From: Gonapodya prolifera JEL478
Taxonomy: Eukaryota; Monoblepharomycota; Monoblepharidomycetes; Monoblepharidales; Gonapodyaceae
Direction of reading: 5' to 3'
Assembly (NCBI GenBank): GCA_001574975.1
Contig: KQ965758.1
Coordinates: forward strand, 4,763-68,762
Length of the DNA: 64,000 nucleotides
Numbering within the stretch: position 1 is the first letter of the stretch; each line of letters starts with the position of its first letter. The position numbers and the translations under genes are program-made. Positions 47,785-60,584 of this stretch are shown here, piece after piece. The notes under the pieces were generated by a model, which was not told the origin of the DNA, did no database searches, and saw only the letters and a program-made list of their open reading frames with translations.

Positions 47785-50700
47785 TCATAAATCTTCGCCA
47801 TCTATGCTCTCATCGTCACCCTCCACCTCATCATCCTCAATGCTTTCCTCTCCCTCGTACTCTTCTGCAAATATTTCGTCGTCGTCATCATCGTTTTCTC
47901 CACGATAGCGTTCGTGGTCATCAAGGCTGCCCGACGATGGCGTCGAGATTGTATTTGAAGCGATGTTCGAGCCTCCTTGAGAAGGGTTCTGCGCTGACCA
48001 GTTCGATTGAGATCCATTTGGTTGGAAGCGAGTTGACGCAAGTTGTTTGCTTGGTGACACGGGATGAGCCATTGGCCGAGTTACCATTGCTGTGGGAGTC
48101 CCTGAGGTACTACCTTGAACAGACCGGGTTTCCGATGTTCCAGCAACATTCACTCCCCTCCCAACCGTTGTTCCGGAAACCCTTGCTACCAAACCTCGTG
48201 CGCCTTCCCTCTCAAGGTCTGCAAGCATTTCCCTTGCTCTTAATTTGCCAGTCAACCAGTTCCGTGGTCGGGTTTGAGCTCGTTGTGAGATTGCATCATG
48301 GACGGCTCTGCGGCTTGCTTCAGGTAAGGAAGACAAAACGATGCCATCGACGTCCAGACCAAGGTCCCCGAGGCTCACCCCGAAGGCTCGCACGTCCAAA
48401 ATTGTGTCGGCGATCGCATTGACCAGATGAGACTCTGCAATTTGAGCATTGCGTCGTGCCTCTGATAATTGCACTTCTAGATTGCGTGTTATGGTGGAAA
48501 TGTCTCCTGCCGACCAGAGAGGAGAACTTAGAGTCAGAATCATGGAAAAAAAAAAAAAAAAGAGTAAATAGCTTTCGAGACTCACCAATTCTCTCGAAAG
48601 AAGGGGGCGCCGTTCTCACGTTCCCGCTTGATGCCTTCTCACGCGGAAGACGTCCACCATAATGTGAAGCATTGGAATCACCGCCCACCTTAATGAGGGT
48701 GTTCTTCAAAACCTCATCGTTGAGAAACTCCATGGAAATGGTTTCCAGAGGTTCATGAGGCTTCCGACGAGAATCATCCACGCTTTCCGAAACGGAGCGA
48801 ATCAATTGCGAGACATTCCCATTCGTAGCTATCTTTTTGCTGTTATTAGTCGGGACTCGTTGGTTTGAACTCGGCGCTCCTCTGAACTGTGAAGGATTGA
48901 TTCTATCCGTGGAAATGGAACCTTTCAAATAGTCCTCTAATTGCTGGGCCTTCAGTTCAACGTTGGACATTACTTCAGACAACTGTTTTCTCAGAGAAAT
49001 ACTGTCAACAGCTTCCATATTGCGCATTTTCGATGCATTCAAAGCGCCCCGGGACTGAGTGGCATTCTTCGATATTTTGGACCTCTGAGCTCCGGCAGTG
49101 TTCACATCAAGAACGTCACTTCCGACACTCGATGCAAGTTCTTGGATAGCAATTTGAACGTTCGTCAGAAGATTCCGCAAATAAGCCTCGCTCTCGTGTA
49201 GGTTTAAACCAGCATTAGAAAGACTAAATGGGTTCCCTGGTGTCCCCTTTGGGCGTGCATTACTGCCACCCGAGTTATTGCCTGTGGCGGAAGTACCTAA
49301 TGATGACCCATTTAAATCTGCAGCGGGAAACTCTGGTGCTGATCCAGATCCAGGAGAACCACCCTGCTTCTTCCTTATATCTCTCACTTCCTTCACTTTG
49401 GACATGACAGCCTCAACGCTCCTAAATTTCTGCTTCCATTCGTCTTTGACCCAGCCACGCGCCGCCGAGCTGGAGCCAACCTCATTTTGTTGTACTTGGG
49501 CTTCCAACGCTGGGGCAAGCATGGCCGCAGTTGCCGCAAGTGATTCAAGGGCCTGGTCGATGAATGCGTTCGCATCAACATTCCCCGTTTCACCATGGGA
49601 AGATCCGGGCTCCTGAAGCTGATTTAACACGGTCACTCCAGCTGAAGCGGTAATGTCGGCTGCATGACCGGCGATAGAATCAGTTGGTGTGTGATTCGTA
49701 GATGATACGAAGTCACTGGTTGACGAGGTATTCTGACCCCGTCTAGTGAAATCGTTCCGTGAAACGCTATTCCCGACGGCTTTCCCCTTCATCTTCTCAA
49801 CAATTTTGGCGTCCAACACTCCTGAGTTTGCATTGCGAGAAGTTGCAGTCTGCTGACTATGCACATGCGTCTGCTGAACAGTTTGCATCGACCCTAACGT
49901 TGTTCCCGGTGATGTAGGCTTCAGTGAAGGTACAGAGCTACCTTCTTTTTGCCGTTGTTTACTTTGCTTCTTTTTTTTGTTCGAACCAGACACCTCCACT
50001 GGAATCGAGCTTTCCAATTGATTTAGATGTGCTGTGGGCAATTTTGAAATAGGCACACTTATCTCTCCGTATGCCGAATCCATATTGGCCTGTGTGGAAG
50101 TGATGGCTGAGGTTTCGTTTTCGGTTTCCTCAAACACTGGTACGATGTCAGACACGGTATTTCCTCCGCCAGATACAGAGGCACGCATTCCACCATCATC
50201 ATCAGTATCCGATGGACGACCTCCCGATTTCGACTGAAAACGGCCATCTTTTGAAGTCTGCATCTGTCGCCGAACATTCGTCGCGAGGTCGTCCACGATA
50301 CTGCTCGTATCTGAAGGGTGATCTGAGCTGACGGGTGACGCCGGACCCGACGTGCTCATTGATGATCCGAGGAGGTCAGACCGTTTATCCAAGCTCGAGC
50401 GTCGCCCGGGAATTTGAACTCCAGCCCGAATGTTTCTCGCACCTATAATAGGTGAGAAGCTCGATTGCGTCGGTGCTCCTCGCCTGGATTGCAGTTGGTT
50501 TTGCACTGAACTTGACACACTATTAGGGACTAAAGGTCCCGGCTCACTTATTTGGGTGCTCAAAACACTCCACACAGGTCCGGTCTGAGGGTTTCCATCC
50601 GCATTTTGCGGAAAAAATGGAGGGGACATGGGGTCTTCCCTGGAACTGTTCTCGCCATGACCTTTTGCCAGTGATTGTGCGGACACAACGAGGTATAATT

Positions 50701-53700
50701 CATTCCAGACTGAAATAGTTGCTTGAGGGGTTCGACTCACTGGTTGTTACGCGCACAGTCTCCACCGAACCTGTCCCACCAGGGCCTGGTCCAGTATGTG
50801 GGAAACGATTCATCCCCGGAAGAGGCCGTTGACCATTACGAAAATTTGCTGCCAGCGGCATCAGAGATCATGTTCTTCAAGGGTGAAAGCCGGCGAAACA
50901 AACCTTCTGTGGGTGTTTGATGCTCTTGTAGAAACGGTAGAGGCGCTGCGCGATCCATAAAGCCTGAGCGTTGCTGATCTCCATTTAGCACACCTGAAAC
51001 ATTGGACACATGCTCAAAAACTTTGAGCCTTCCAGTTGAACGCAAATGAGCGGATTCCTTAGTATTCGGTGACCCCACTCTAACCGACATAATAGCAGGA
51101 TCCTGGAACGGCAAGCCTGTGCTTGCACCGTTCATAGAGACAGGTTGGTCACTTCCGCCAGCGGAAGACTGTGCTGCTCGCGCGGATCTCAAAAACTGCG
51201 CGAGCGCATCGGCTGTGCCCTGCGAGCCCATAACTGCAGGGGCTGGTGAACTCATAGGCTGCTGGAAACGTTGCTGCACCGTAAATGTATGGAGCGGCCC
51301 ATGCGGAGCTGCTCCAGATATTCCCAGGGCAGGATCCAACGGAGGAATGCGAGGGGAAACATACACTCCGGCATTTAATGTATGTTGTCGATTGTCAAAT
51401 GGCGTTTGACTGTCAGAAAACCTTCCAAGCTTGCCATTTATAGTCGACAGAGTGGTGGTTTGATGCGGCACGGTATGATTCGATTGTTGAAAGGGCCCTG
51501 GTCTTTTCATATTAAAGGGCTGCGTGGAGGTGTCCACAGGAAGCGTGTTTCGAGCTTCGATACCGGTGGGTGATACGATGCGAATCAAAGAGTCTGAAAG
51601 ATCACCCTACAGATCACCAAATGTCAGCGTGTGTCCGAAAGTCTTGCGTTCCTATTTTCAAAGCTCGCCTTTTTTAAGTGGCCTATTCCAGTGCTACCGG
51701 CAAAAAGCTTTTCAAATCGACTGCGACGACCGGGCCCATTAGGTCCACCACCACTAGCATCTCCATTTATATCCCGTTCCGCCGCATGCGCACGTCCCGT
51801 TGTGGTATGAGACCAACCACCGACAATATCAGAGTCGTACAACTTTAAGTGATCTGTCCCTGAAGGTGTTTCATCCGCAAAAGGATTAAATCTTCCAGTA
51901 TATCGAGGTTGCTGTAAACCCAATTCGGAGAGCGAAATAACAGGGCTTGGAGAGGAAAACAACGCAAGAGCATCCCTATGCTGCTCCAATGATACCACAG
52001 GAGAATGCGTGTTCCCAACCAACATCGAATCGACACGAAGTTGCTGCATTTGTTGATGCTGCATCAGATGCCGGTGCTGCTGAAGAGCGTAGACCTGTTG
52101 CATACCGGAGTCCATCAGATGAGGTGCAGGACTCGAAGGTTCCACGTGGGATTGAACATCGTGCGCGAGCCCCGGTGGCTGAAATACATTGGTAAAAGGA
52201 GCAAGTCCAGGAGGTGGGGCGGATTTCAACGGGGTAATAATGTCCTCGTTACTGGAACTCGACGAAGGGTCTGCATTGATCGAATCATATGCTGTGGGTT
52301 GCGGTGTGGAAGACAGAGGAGCTCCAGTTTTTTCCTTGTCTTTCTCCTTTTCCCGAAATCCTTCGCGGTGCTTTTCTTTGCCACGTTCCTTCGACTTGTC
52401 CTTGCCTCGTGCCGCATCTTCCTTCCTATCCTTATCCCCTGGTCCGTCTTTTTTACTTTTCAGTTCCGAAACCCCAACGTTTGCGTCTCCTCGCGTTCGT
52501 TTACTTTGAGTTTGTGGTGGTACCAATGGAATGACCGTGGCTCCAGATTGTTCTGCCGGTGCTGTAACGCCAACAGTATCATCAGCTCCCCCAATATTTG
52601 GTCGATTTGGTTTGGCCCTGACGTATTGGTGAAGGTCAACCATCACTAATGCAAATCTAAGGAAGGGGCGCAGGCTCCACTTACCAGGTGGCAGTGGCCG
52701 GTAAACCGCCACCAGTATCTCTTTTAACTTGCTCCAGCGGAGGGAACGGCGCCGGCCTCACTTGCCCTCGAAAGGGTACTAAAAGTAAATTTTCTTCTGT
52801 GGTTCCCTCAGCTGGATCTCCGTGTTCGTGCAGAAATACGCAATTGGGATTGGGACAGGTTTGGCCACGAAGATAATGTGCGCAATACTTGGTTGTTCCA
52901 TGGGTCGCACTGATGCTCAGAAGGTTAGGACTCGCAGGTCACTCTACAGACGAAGTCGAATCACCCACCGAACCATTCGACCCTCATAAAGAGTTCCTTC
53001 AACTTCTTTTATTGCCTTTGCAGCATCTTCTTTCCGTGTAAAGGCAATGTAAACACCCAGAGGCTGACCACCCAGTCCTCCATGCCCTCCTCCGACAGGC
53101 CCATTTGTTCCAGGTCCGCCAACAAGACGTCGATTCACATGCGCTCGCGTAACTTTGCCAAATTGTCCAAAATAGTCCGTAGATCGAAGAATCTGTCGCG
53201 GCCAACGTTATCGGTGAGGCAAACTTTGGTTGGATCATGTGCTCACCTCCTCCCCTCCAACTCTCGGAGGGAGCCCGACGACATATATCAAGTTACGCTG
53301 AACAACGCGTATGGAGGCAAGATGTTTGCGTTGCTGCAGTTCCTGCTCCTTGCGTTCCCGTTCTTTGGCTTTTTTGGCAGCGCGACGTCGCGCAACTCTT
53401 TTATGAGTGTGAAATTGTTAAATGTACCAATCATTTGCAACCAATATGGCAGCACTTACTCTTCTCCGCTCATTGGCGTGAATTCCACCTGCTCATCCGT
53501 GTATGGACGACGGCATGCTGGACACAAGCCGTTCAAATTCTCTCGAATATGGTGCCAACAAAAACGGCATATCTGCAATTAGGAAAGATAAGTACATGAT
53601 ATCGGAGTACGTGAACAACCACAAATCCCCCAAAACACCACAGGCGCTCAGCATCACCACAAATTTCTGATGCCCCATTTGACCTGACGCATTCCACAGA

Positions 53701-53956
53701 ACACCAGAGAATAAACTCAGTAGTGTCTCCTTTTCTCCCAATGTCATCAATCTCCGTGACAAGAGCCTTTAAATTGGCCAAACTTCTTCTTCCTCGACCT
53801 ATTTGGTTCCACGTTTTGGACACTCACCTGGTATCCGCACGGACACGGTTTGAATCCCTGGTCCGAAACATCTATCTCCTCCATACATAAGGGGCATTCA
53901 GTATCTTCCATATCAGAGTCGTAAGCGGGAATGCTGGGGTTTGTAGAAAGAGCCAT
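47785..53956 (-). CDS. NOT4: NOT4/CNOT4 E3 ubiquitin ligase with very long low-complexity C-terminus
   Basis: Minus strand, start 53956. The first exon ends in a C4C4 RING half (CPLCMEEIDVSDQGFKPCPC), completed by the exon from about 53578 (ICRFCWHHIRENLNGLCPAC). RKHLASIRVVQRNLIYVVGL introduces the RRM, which has a Gly-rich insertion (VGGGHGGLGG). A CCCH finger follows (YCAHYLRGQTCPNPNCVFLH). This order is diagnostic for the CCR4-NOT-associated ligase that acts in ribosome quality control. Downstream, about 1500 residues of Ser/Pro/Gln/Gly-rich sequence continue through 52.7-47.8 kb, ending in an acidic tail (DDDDDEIFAEEYEGEE). Typical NOT4 proteins are ~600 residues, so a neighbouring gene fused by annotation, or a genuine extension, should be considered. 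The last intron (near 48580-48510) has a T17 pyrimidine tract. Confidence 0.85.
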
Positions 53957-54305
53957 CTTCTTCCTTCACGATTTAAAAGGCAGGTGAGACCACTACGCGC
54001 CGTTCTACGGAGGAAAAAGCAGAGCGACGGTCCATCGTTCCCTAATCACGGGAACCGCTCTCTCACTCCGGTACTGTACTTCACCTGGACCTCTTGCCAT
54101 CAAAGCTCCACCGAATCAAGTCCAACATCTAGGGACTTCAGAAAGCGTTTCCCCAACTAACCTTCTTCGATTCGTACGGAGGTGCTGTGGGAATAAGCCA
54201 ACGACAGTAAATTTAGTTCAATGGGTCGTGCACTTCCCCTCGGCCATCTTCCCGTGGACGTCGAAATTACATTTTCATTTTCACTTCCGTACGTACAATG
54301 CATAT
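53957..54305. promoter_or_regulatory. NOT4 5' intergenic region
   Basis: This 350-bp gap between the stop of the START-like gene and the NOT4 start must contain the NOT4 promoter and the upstream terminator. I see no TATA box or other specific motif. Confidence 0.35.
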
Positions 54306-55427
54306 CTAGTTGGAATTATCGTCCTCTTTCGGAACTCCCACCGTACCGTTTGCTTGATCACTTTTAAGTTCTGCAAGGTGGTGCTTGTTACAAAAGCTTT
54401 TGACGCCAACAAAGAAGTATCAACACGCACCTAGGAACGCCTTTAGTGCGTCTGGAATCAAGCCATAGCTGCGTTCTAGTTCTGCTGCCAATAAACTCTC
54501 AATAAGCGCTGCCGCTCCGGGAATCCATAACGAGTCAACATCCAGGTGCACCCGAATAGACTGTTTGCACTGGTTGGGGTTATCCGGATCCGGAAGGACT
54601 GACACTGTTCCGTGGATCTTGATGTACGTTTGCATGATTGGGGGGTCCTCATCGAAAGTAATCGATCTGGTTGTGTGGTCTTTGACATAATTGTCGTAAT
54701 CTTTGGCGGCGAAGGAGATTATAGTGGGAGGGCATTGTTAGCTTCATGAGGGAAAGGGAGAGTACAGAGAGTACTTCAGCTTCGGTACCCTCTTCTTGAG
54801 CAACACCCCGATATTGGCTATCCTCCAGCTCTTGGGTAAACGTCGAAGGAAACAAGACTCACAGTGCATTTCTTCGTTGCCCAAATAGTACAACACAATG
54901 CTTGGGAGTGGAACGTTGGGAACAACTTTCACCCTCCGCTTGACCTTTTTAGGGTCATCAAGAACTGCTTCAGAAAGCTCGTAGACAAGGTCTTTCAGAC
55001 CCAAGAACTTGGCTTGAAATTTGTCGTACTCCTCTTCATAAAAATCTGGGACGAAGGGGGGAAAGATTGTCACAGTCTTGCACCACTTCAAAACACCCCT
55101 CCTCGCAGTAGCATTGAATCGAATTGGCGGTCCCGATAAGGTGTTGTTCTCCATGCTGTTCCACGTGCAAACCCAACCCCAAAATGTGCCATCTCGGTCT
55201 ATCATCTGCCATCCGCACTATCCCTGACAAAAATGAGCGAGTAGACGGGCTACCGTTCCACCTTACTTCCGCTTTTGGTTCGAGATAAGGGGTGATGGTA
55301 TCGCTTTCGCCTAGAAAAGCCCCACCGCTTGCTACGTCTCAACCATCACAGCCCGAAACCCACATTTTTCAAAGTACTCGTCTGGTGGAAGAGGGACGGT
55401 GAATTCAACGTCGATGTTGCTTGGCAT
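54306..55427 (-). CDS. START/SRPBCC-like lipid-binding-fold hypothetical protein
   Basis: Minus strand, start 55427 (MPSNIDVEFTVPLPPDEYFE). Exons lie near 55427-55345, 55310-55270, 55215-54760, 54690-54420 and 54402-54306. The last intron (GTGCGT..CAG) joins KAFL to ELKSDQANGTVGVPKEDDNS in frame, ending at 54306. The N-terminal beta-strand opening, the internal WGWVCTWNSMENN hairpin and the C-terminal helix (WIPGAAALIESLLAAELERS) suggest a START-like helix-grip fold, as in DUF2505-type proteins. This is a structural guess from pattern only. The substrate and role are unknown. Confidence 0.5.
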
Positions 55428-55775
55428 CGATGCAAGAGGAGGAGGAGGAAGGGTGAATTTTGTCAAGCTTTTATATTTTTACAAGCCTGACCAACAACCA
55501 CTAGCGAGCACAGGAAATAGCAGCACTTTTCACGTCTCCCTTTCTTAAACCGGTGAAAAATGCAAAAGCAGGGTTTGCGAGCAAATGGAAGGGAACACTT
55601 TGGTTGCGATTATTATTTAATTCAATAGATCTTTCAAAAACAAACTTTCAAGTACGGGGGGAGGTTACCAAAACTCTACTTAGTGACCGACCATTGGCGG
55701 CATTTGGTCGGCGCCACCCATTCTATTGTATGATGTAAAATGAGTTGACAAGCAACCTAAAAAGACAACTTATAC
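55428..55775. other. Intergenic region upstream of START-like gene and downstream of CAT transporter
   Basis: A GAGGAGGAGGAAG purine tract at 55437-55449 lies just upstream of the start of the START-like gene. No other feature was seen. Confidence 0.4.
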
Positions 55776-58609
55776 TCACTCCTTGTTCTCCCCACGCACA
55801 ACAGATGTAGCAGTGTGTGCCGCAAGTTGAAGCTCGGGGTGCTTGGAGTTGTCAAGGTACCAGTCGGGGTGCTTCGCAAGGTTAGAGTGCCAGAAAGCGT
55901 AACCTTTGGTGGGGAGGATTGAAGTCAAACATTTGGAACGTAGAAACGATTGCGCAGTCTTACCAAAGTAAACTACGAAACCAATCGCGAGCCACACTCC
56001 GACACGGATGGCAGTCTCCCTGTTACCCGAGAGAACTATCACACGGACACGGCAAATTAGACGTTTATTTGGATAACGCGGTAGATAGCAATACTCACCA
56101 ATGAGACCCATCGAAGTTACACAACCAAGCAGAGCAACGATGGGGCCAATGATGGTACCAGCCATACCCTGGCCTCCGACCCTGAAGGGGCGGTATCGGT
56201 TGTGGTCGGTGTATCGGAGAATTAGCACTCCGCCGGAAACCAGGAAGAAGGCAAGGAGCGTTCCAATGGACGTAAGGTTCGCGAGAATGTCAACAGGGAG
56301 CAATCCAGCCGCAATGGTAGCAAGAACACCGGTGATGATGGTGGTGACCTGTTTGACGGAATCGACCACATAAGAAATTAAATGTGTGAATGGGGCGAGC
56401 ACTGTACATACAATGGGAGTGTGGAACTTGGGGTGCATTTTGGCAAAGAAGGCAGGGAGGAGACCATCGCGAGCCATCGCGTTGAAAATACGAGGTTGAC
56501 CCATCAGAGAAACCAAAGTGACAGAGCCAAGACCGCAGATCTAGTGGACACCAGACTTGAGAGGTGAAGCAACTCGTCTCGATCCAACGATACTTACTGC
56601 CCCAATGTCAACGATACTCTGCATCCACTTAAGGCCAGTAACACCAATGACGGCAGAAATAGGTGCGTTCGAAGGGATTTCGGTGTACTTCATCAGACCA
56701 ACCATCCTGAACAAAATGGCAAAATGAGTTCGACGAATAATCACACTGAAACACGATTTGCAGTACGAACACAGCGCAAACGCAAATGTAGAGGCCAGTG
56801 GAGATCAACAAAGAGAGGCAGATACCAATGGGCATATCCCTTTGCGGATTGGAAGCTTCCTGGGCCACAGTCGACACGGCATCGAAACCGATGTAGGCAA
56901 AGAAGACAACTTGGGCTCCTCGGAAAATACCCTGTGACCCATATTGCTGCCCAATAGGATCGGGGATGAATGGCTTGTAGTTGTCAGGGTTGATCCACTT
57001 GATTCTGGAACGATAAAAATAAATTAGTCAAGAGCGGAGGCAGATGACCGTGATCTTAATCTTACCCAGCGAAGATGAACATAAGGATGACGACAATCTG
57101 ACAATGTGAAAATGAGCAAAATATTCATATTCGCTTTTCTTCTTTCGACCAACCTTAAGACAGACGATGAAGTTGTTGAAGCGGGCGGACTCTTTCATTC
57201 CAACAACGAGAAGAACGGTAAGGGCGATGCACAGAGCTGAAATGTGCTTTGGTTAATGAATGGCGCGCATTACCCAATCAGTACAACAACATACCCATTC
57301 CGGGGAGGCAAAGGACACCACATGCTCGCGTAGGGTTGCTATCGAGACAAGGGTCGCTTCCGTCAAGACACTTGCAGTTCCGAATAATGGATCCCGAGGG
57401 TTCGTCCCACACAATTGGGGGTTGGGAAACCCTGGAAAACATGTCAGGATTTCAAATTATTTCCGTTACGGGCGATCGTGACGCACTCAAAACGGAAACC
57501 CTTGTAGAAGCAGTTGGTGGTGCCATCTGTGATGTCGTTACCACCACAGACTGTGGTGGGTCCAACGTTGAAACCAATTCCGAAAGTGTCCACGAAGAAT
57601 GCCTCGAAGTAAGTCGACCAGGCGACGGCGACTGCCGCGGCGGAGACGAGATACTGGTGAAACAGTACTGAAGTGAGCTTTTGCATTATTTCAATAACGA
57701 TTTAAGTTGCAAACCTCGAGAATGAGATCCCAACCGATAATCCAGGCGAGAAGCTCTCCGAGGGTAGCGTAGGTGAAAGTGTAGGCGGAACCAGAAATGG
57801 GAATCAAAGCAGATAGTTCGGAATACTGGAGACAACACATGGCGTAAGAGGTTGGCAAAATGAATTGCTGACATGCGACACGAACCGTGAAGGCGGCGAA
57901 CGCAGACACAATTCCAGCAATAACGAAAGAAATAATGATACCAGGCCCAGCATAGTTCCGGGCGGCCGATCCGGTGAGAGCGAAAATACCGGCACCGATA
58001 ATGCCTCCCAGACCCAACATGGTCCTGGCGAGTCCGAAACGCATCACATGATGTTATTTGGAACGATTCTTGACGTATTTGCTCACAAGTCAATCCATGT
58101 GAGCGATTTACGGTATCTGGAGTTGTTGCGGTTACTACTTGAAATCGGACAGATTGACATGACCAAGACATTACTCACCCGAGAGTTTCACCCTCAGCGA
58201 TACTAGCAATTTCGATTTAGAACATTATCGAAACAAAAACGATGTCGGATAGGGCGAGTTTCAGCAGACATAGAGGTACAATGAGCTCATAAACCAGACG
58301 CCCACATCCGTCAAATCCACTCACATGACATCCCTAATTGCGACGAAAGATTGAGCAGTATGCGATCGTGTTCAGAGTCCGCCAAGCAGGAGAGAGCAGG
58401 AAGGTGCAAAGTTAAATCGAAATTTCAGGGGTTCAAGATGAACGAGAGGAGGTGGGTCAGTTGCTTGCCGTTTTATCTTCTTTGCACGCGTCGACTCACA
58501 CTCTCTTCCGCCTGAACAACTTCCCAAGTATGGCCGCCATGTTGATCCACCGGTGAATGGGGAAACTGGTCATCCGATCCTTAAAGATATCCTCCTGCGC
58601 CCCAGTCAT
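55776..58609 (-). CDS. Cationic amino-acid transporter (CAT/SLC7-like APC superfamily permease)
   Basis: Minus strand, start 58609 (MTGAQEDIFKDRMTSFP). Exon 1 (58609-58500) splices to a 24-nt micro-exon (58202-58179) and then to 58024, giving KRVIAEGETLG-TMLGLGGIIGAGIFALTG in frame. This is the APC superfamily substrate-binding GxG helix. Later blocks are ELSALIPISGSAYTFTYATL, WIIGWDLILE, FFAYIGFDAVSTVAQEASNP and RIFNAMARDGLLPAFFAKMH. These are hallmarks of CAT-type H+/basic amino-acid permeases of the plasma membrane or vacuole. About 12-13 helices are visible. The loop after helix 3 is enlarged and has about nine Cys (e.g. NCKCLDGSDPCLDSNPTRAC). Exon edges in the middle are approximate. Confidence 0.85.
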
Positions 58610-59728
58610 GGGCTGAGCAATGTGTCCTGATGAAAGCGGTTAGGGTCCACCGCCCTTGACTTTTTTCTCGGTGCTGGCGGAGAATGCGAGCATAGCGAAA
58701 CTGCCAATCGGTCAATAGTACCCACGCTTATCGATAGGCGCGATCGAGAAGACGGACTTCTTCCGAAATTCTTTTATCGTCTCGGAATCGTCAGATTTAA
58801 AGATTAATTGCTTTACTGCATCGTTTTTCTCGTTCTCGCTCGTGCTTATCCAACGTGGAGAGAATAACAGTTCGTCGGGTGGTTGGTTTTGAGGACGCCA
58901 AATGAGGATGGTAGATCGAGAGTGACACGTCACTCTCTTCGTTATCGCTGTGTTTCTGCACCAACGGCGATAATGCACAAGAAATAATTGGTTTTTTCGG
59001 GGGCGCTCTACATTTTCCCTGTGTGTATCTGACCTAATAGATTTTGTGAGCACACTCGGACGGAACAATTTGGGCACGCTGTAAGCGCTCTGTTTCCATG
59101 TATAGGTGGGAGAAAGAAACAAAATAATGGAAGAGGTGGGATCACGGAAAAGGCAGGCAAAATCCATCTTATTAATAAACGTCGTTTATGTGTTTGGTTG
59201 GGAGACAGAAGAAAGGGACGGGGGAAAGGGGCTTTCGAAATTCGGAAAACAACACGGGTAATGTTTTAAAAGAAATACAATTCACAAAGAGCTAACCGTT
59301 ACATGGCTGCTTTCCGTGTCACCCAATAGCAGACCCAGTCGGTCGCAACAGGCGGTTCGACTGGATTCATGCAGAAGGCGATAGCGCCAACCCCAAAATA
59401 TGCTCGCTCTCTACGTATAGTCCTCTTTTCCGTCACAATAAAAGAACTCCTATCTGTATCAAGTTTGCGTCGCAACCGGCGGTCGCAAACCATTCACATT
59501 GCCGAGTTCCATGTTGTCAAGTGAGGAAAGGGATACTGGCTCTATTCCGCTTCCTGTCGCAACAGGCGTGCAGGATAATGGAATGAGAGCTCCGGTGGGA
59601 AAGGGCGTCGTCTTTTCATCAGCGCGTCAAAGTAATTCTGGATGAAAGAGTACCGAAAACATCTCCGCTTCAGCTCAGGTCCTCGTCGTTCGTGAGCACA
59701 TTCCACCCCTACGCCCTCCAACGGATCT
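58610..59728. other. 1.1 kb gene-poor region between permease start and bZIP stop
   Basis: One 151-codon minus-strand ORF (59167-58712) has no recognised domain and poor composition, so it is not called. No tRNA or repeat was found. The permease promoter must lie at its left end. Confidence 0.4.
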
Positions 59729-60584
59729 TCACATTTTCTGCGCTCCAAATGTGTCCGAGGCCCCTGCCCCTGTCGATCCTTCCGTTCGCATAGCCAGCTC
59801 GTCCTCGGCAGCTTGAATCCTCCTCGCAACGTCATCGTTGCGTTCTTGAAGCCAGGAGCAACGCGCCTCTAGCCAGTGAGTGCGAAGAAGCTTACGGAGG
59901 CGGCATCGGCGAGCGGCTCGGAGAGTTCGATCACGTCTTGCGGACGGGTCCGTCGGCTCGCTAGGAGAGCGTCTACGAGAGTAAATAATGGGGCTATGAG
60001 TGTGCCCTCACGCTCAAGTCGGAGAATACAACCCACTTTCGGCCGCTTTTGCATTGGCGGATGGAACCACCACCACGACCATCCTCTTGATCCTCTGCAA
60101 CCCCTAGCCGCCTTTCGACGTCTGTCAAGTATTCCTCAAAGTTCATCAGCGCGATTGGGCGGTTCGCGGCGGCTTCGCTTTCTGCCGCGAGCACGGCGGA
60201 TGGCGGCGGCGGCGGCGATTTGCTCCGAAGCTTGTTCTTCGGTGGAGAGGATTGCGCGTTGTGCACTCGAGCAGAACTCTCTCCGCTATTCTCGGATCGG
60301 GCATCATCCCGAAGAAGAGGGCAACTACCTTGCAGAGGAGTGAGCGGGGGACTGACGGGGGTTTCCGCATACCCGATGCTGTCCTTCCGGAGCGAATCGA
60401 AGGTAGGGGTTTGCTCGGGTGCAAATACGCGGTGGTACGATGCAAGGAGGCTGAGATATATAAGTTGATCCTGACTTGAAGGCGTGGTGTTGTTGAGGGC
60501 GTTTGTCGGGATGACCATTGATGGAAAGGATGAACGACGGGCAAGAATAGAGAAGGGTGACGCTTGCTCGATGCTCAAGTCCAT
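59729..60584 (-). CDS. bZIP transcription factor with atypical basic region
   Basis: Two exons (60584-60037, 59972-59729; 64-bp intron) give 263 residues in frame. The first ~165 residues are Ser/Pro-rich. The basic region RRDRTLRAARRCRLRKLLRT is followed by a heptad region (WLEARCSWLQERNDDVARRI) typical of bZIP dimerisation. The near-invariant Asn of the NxxAAxxC/SR motif is Thr, and the following Arg is Leu, so DNA recognition may differ or be weakened. Placement of the domain at the extreme C-terminus resembles several fungal bZIPs. A poly-Pro stretch (SPPPPPSA) lies upstream. Nuclear location is inferred. Confidence 0.78.

Noticed and set aside
58712-59167. 151-codon minus-strand ORF
   Set aside because: No domain, no promoter or splice context and biased composition; not enough to call a gene.
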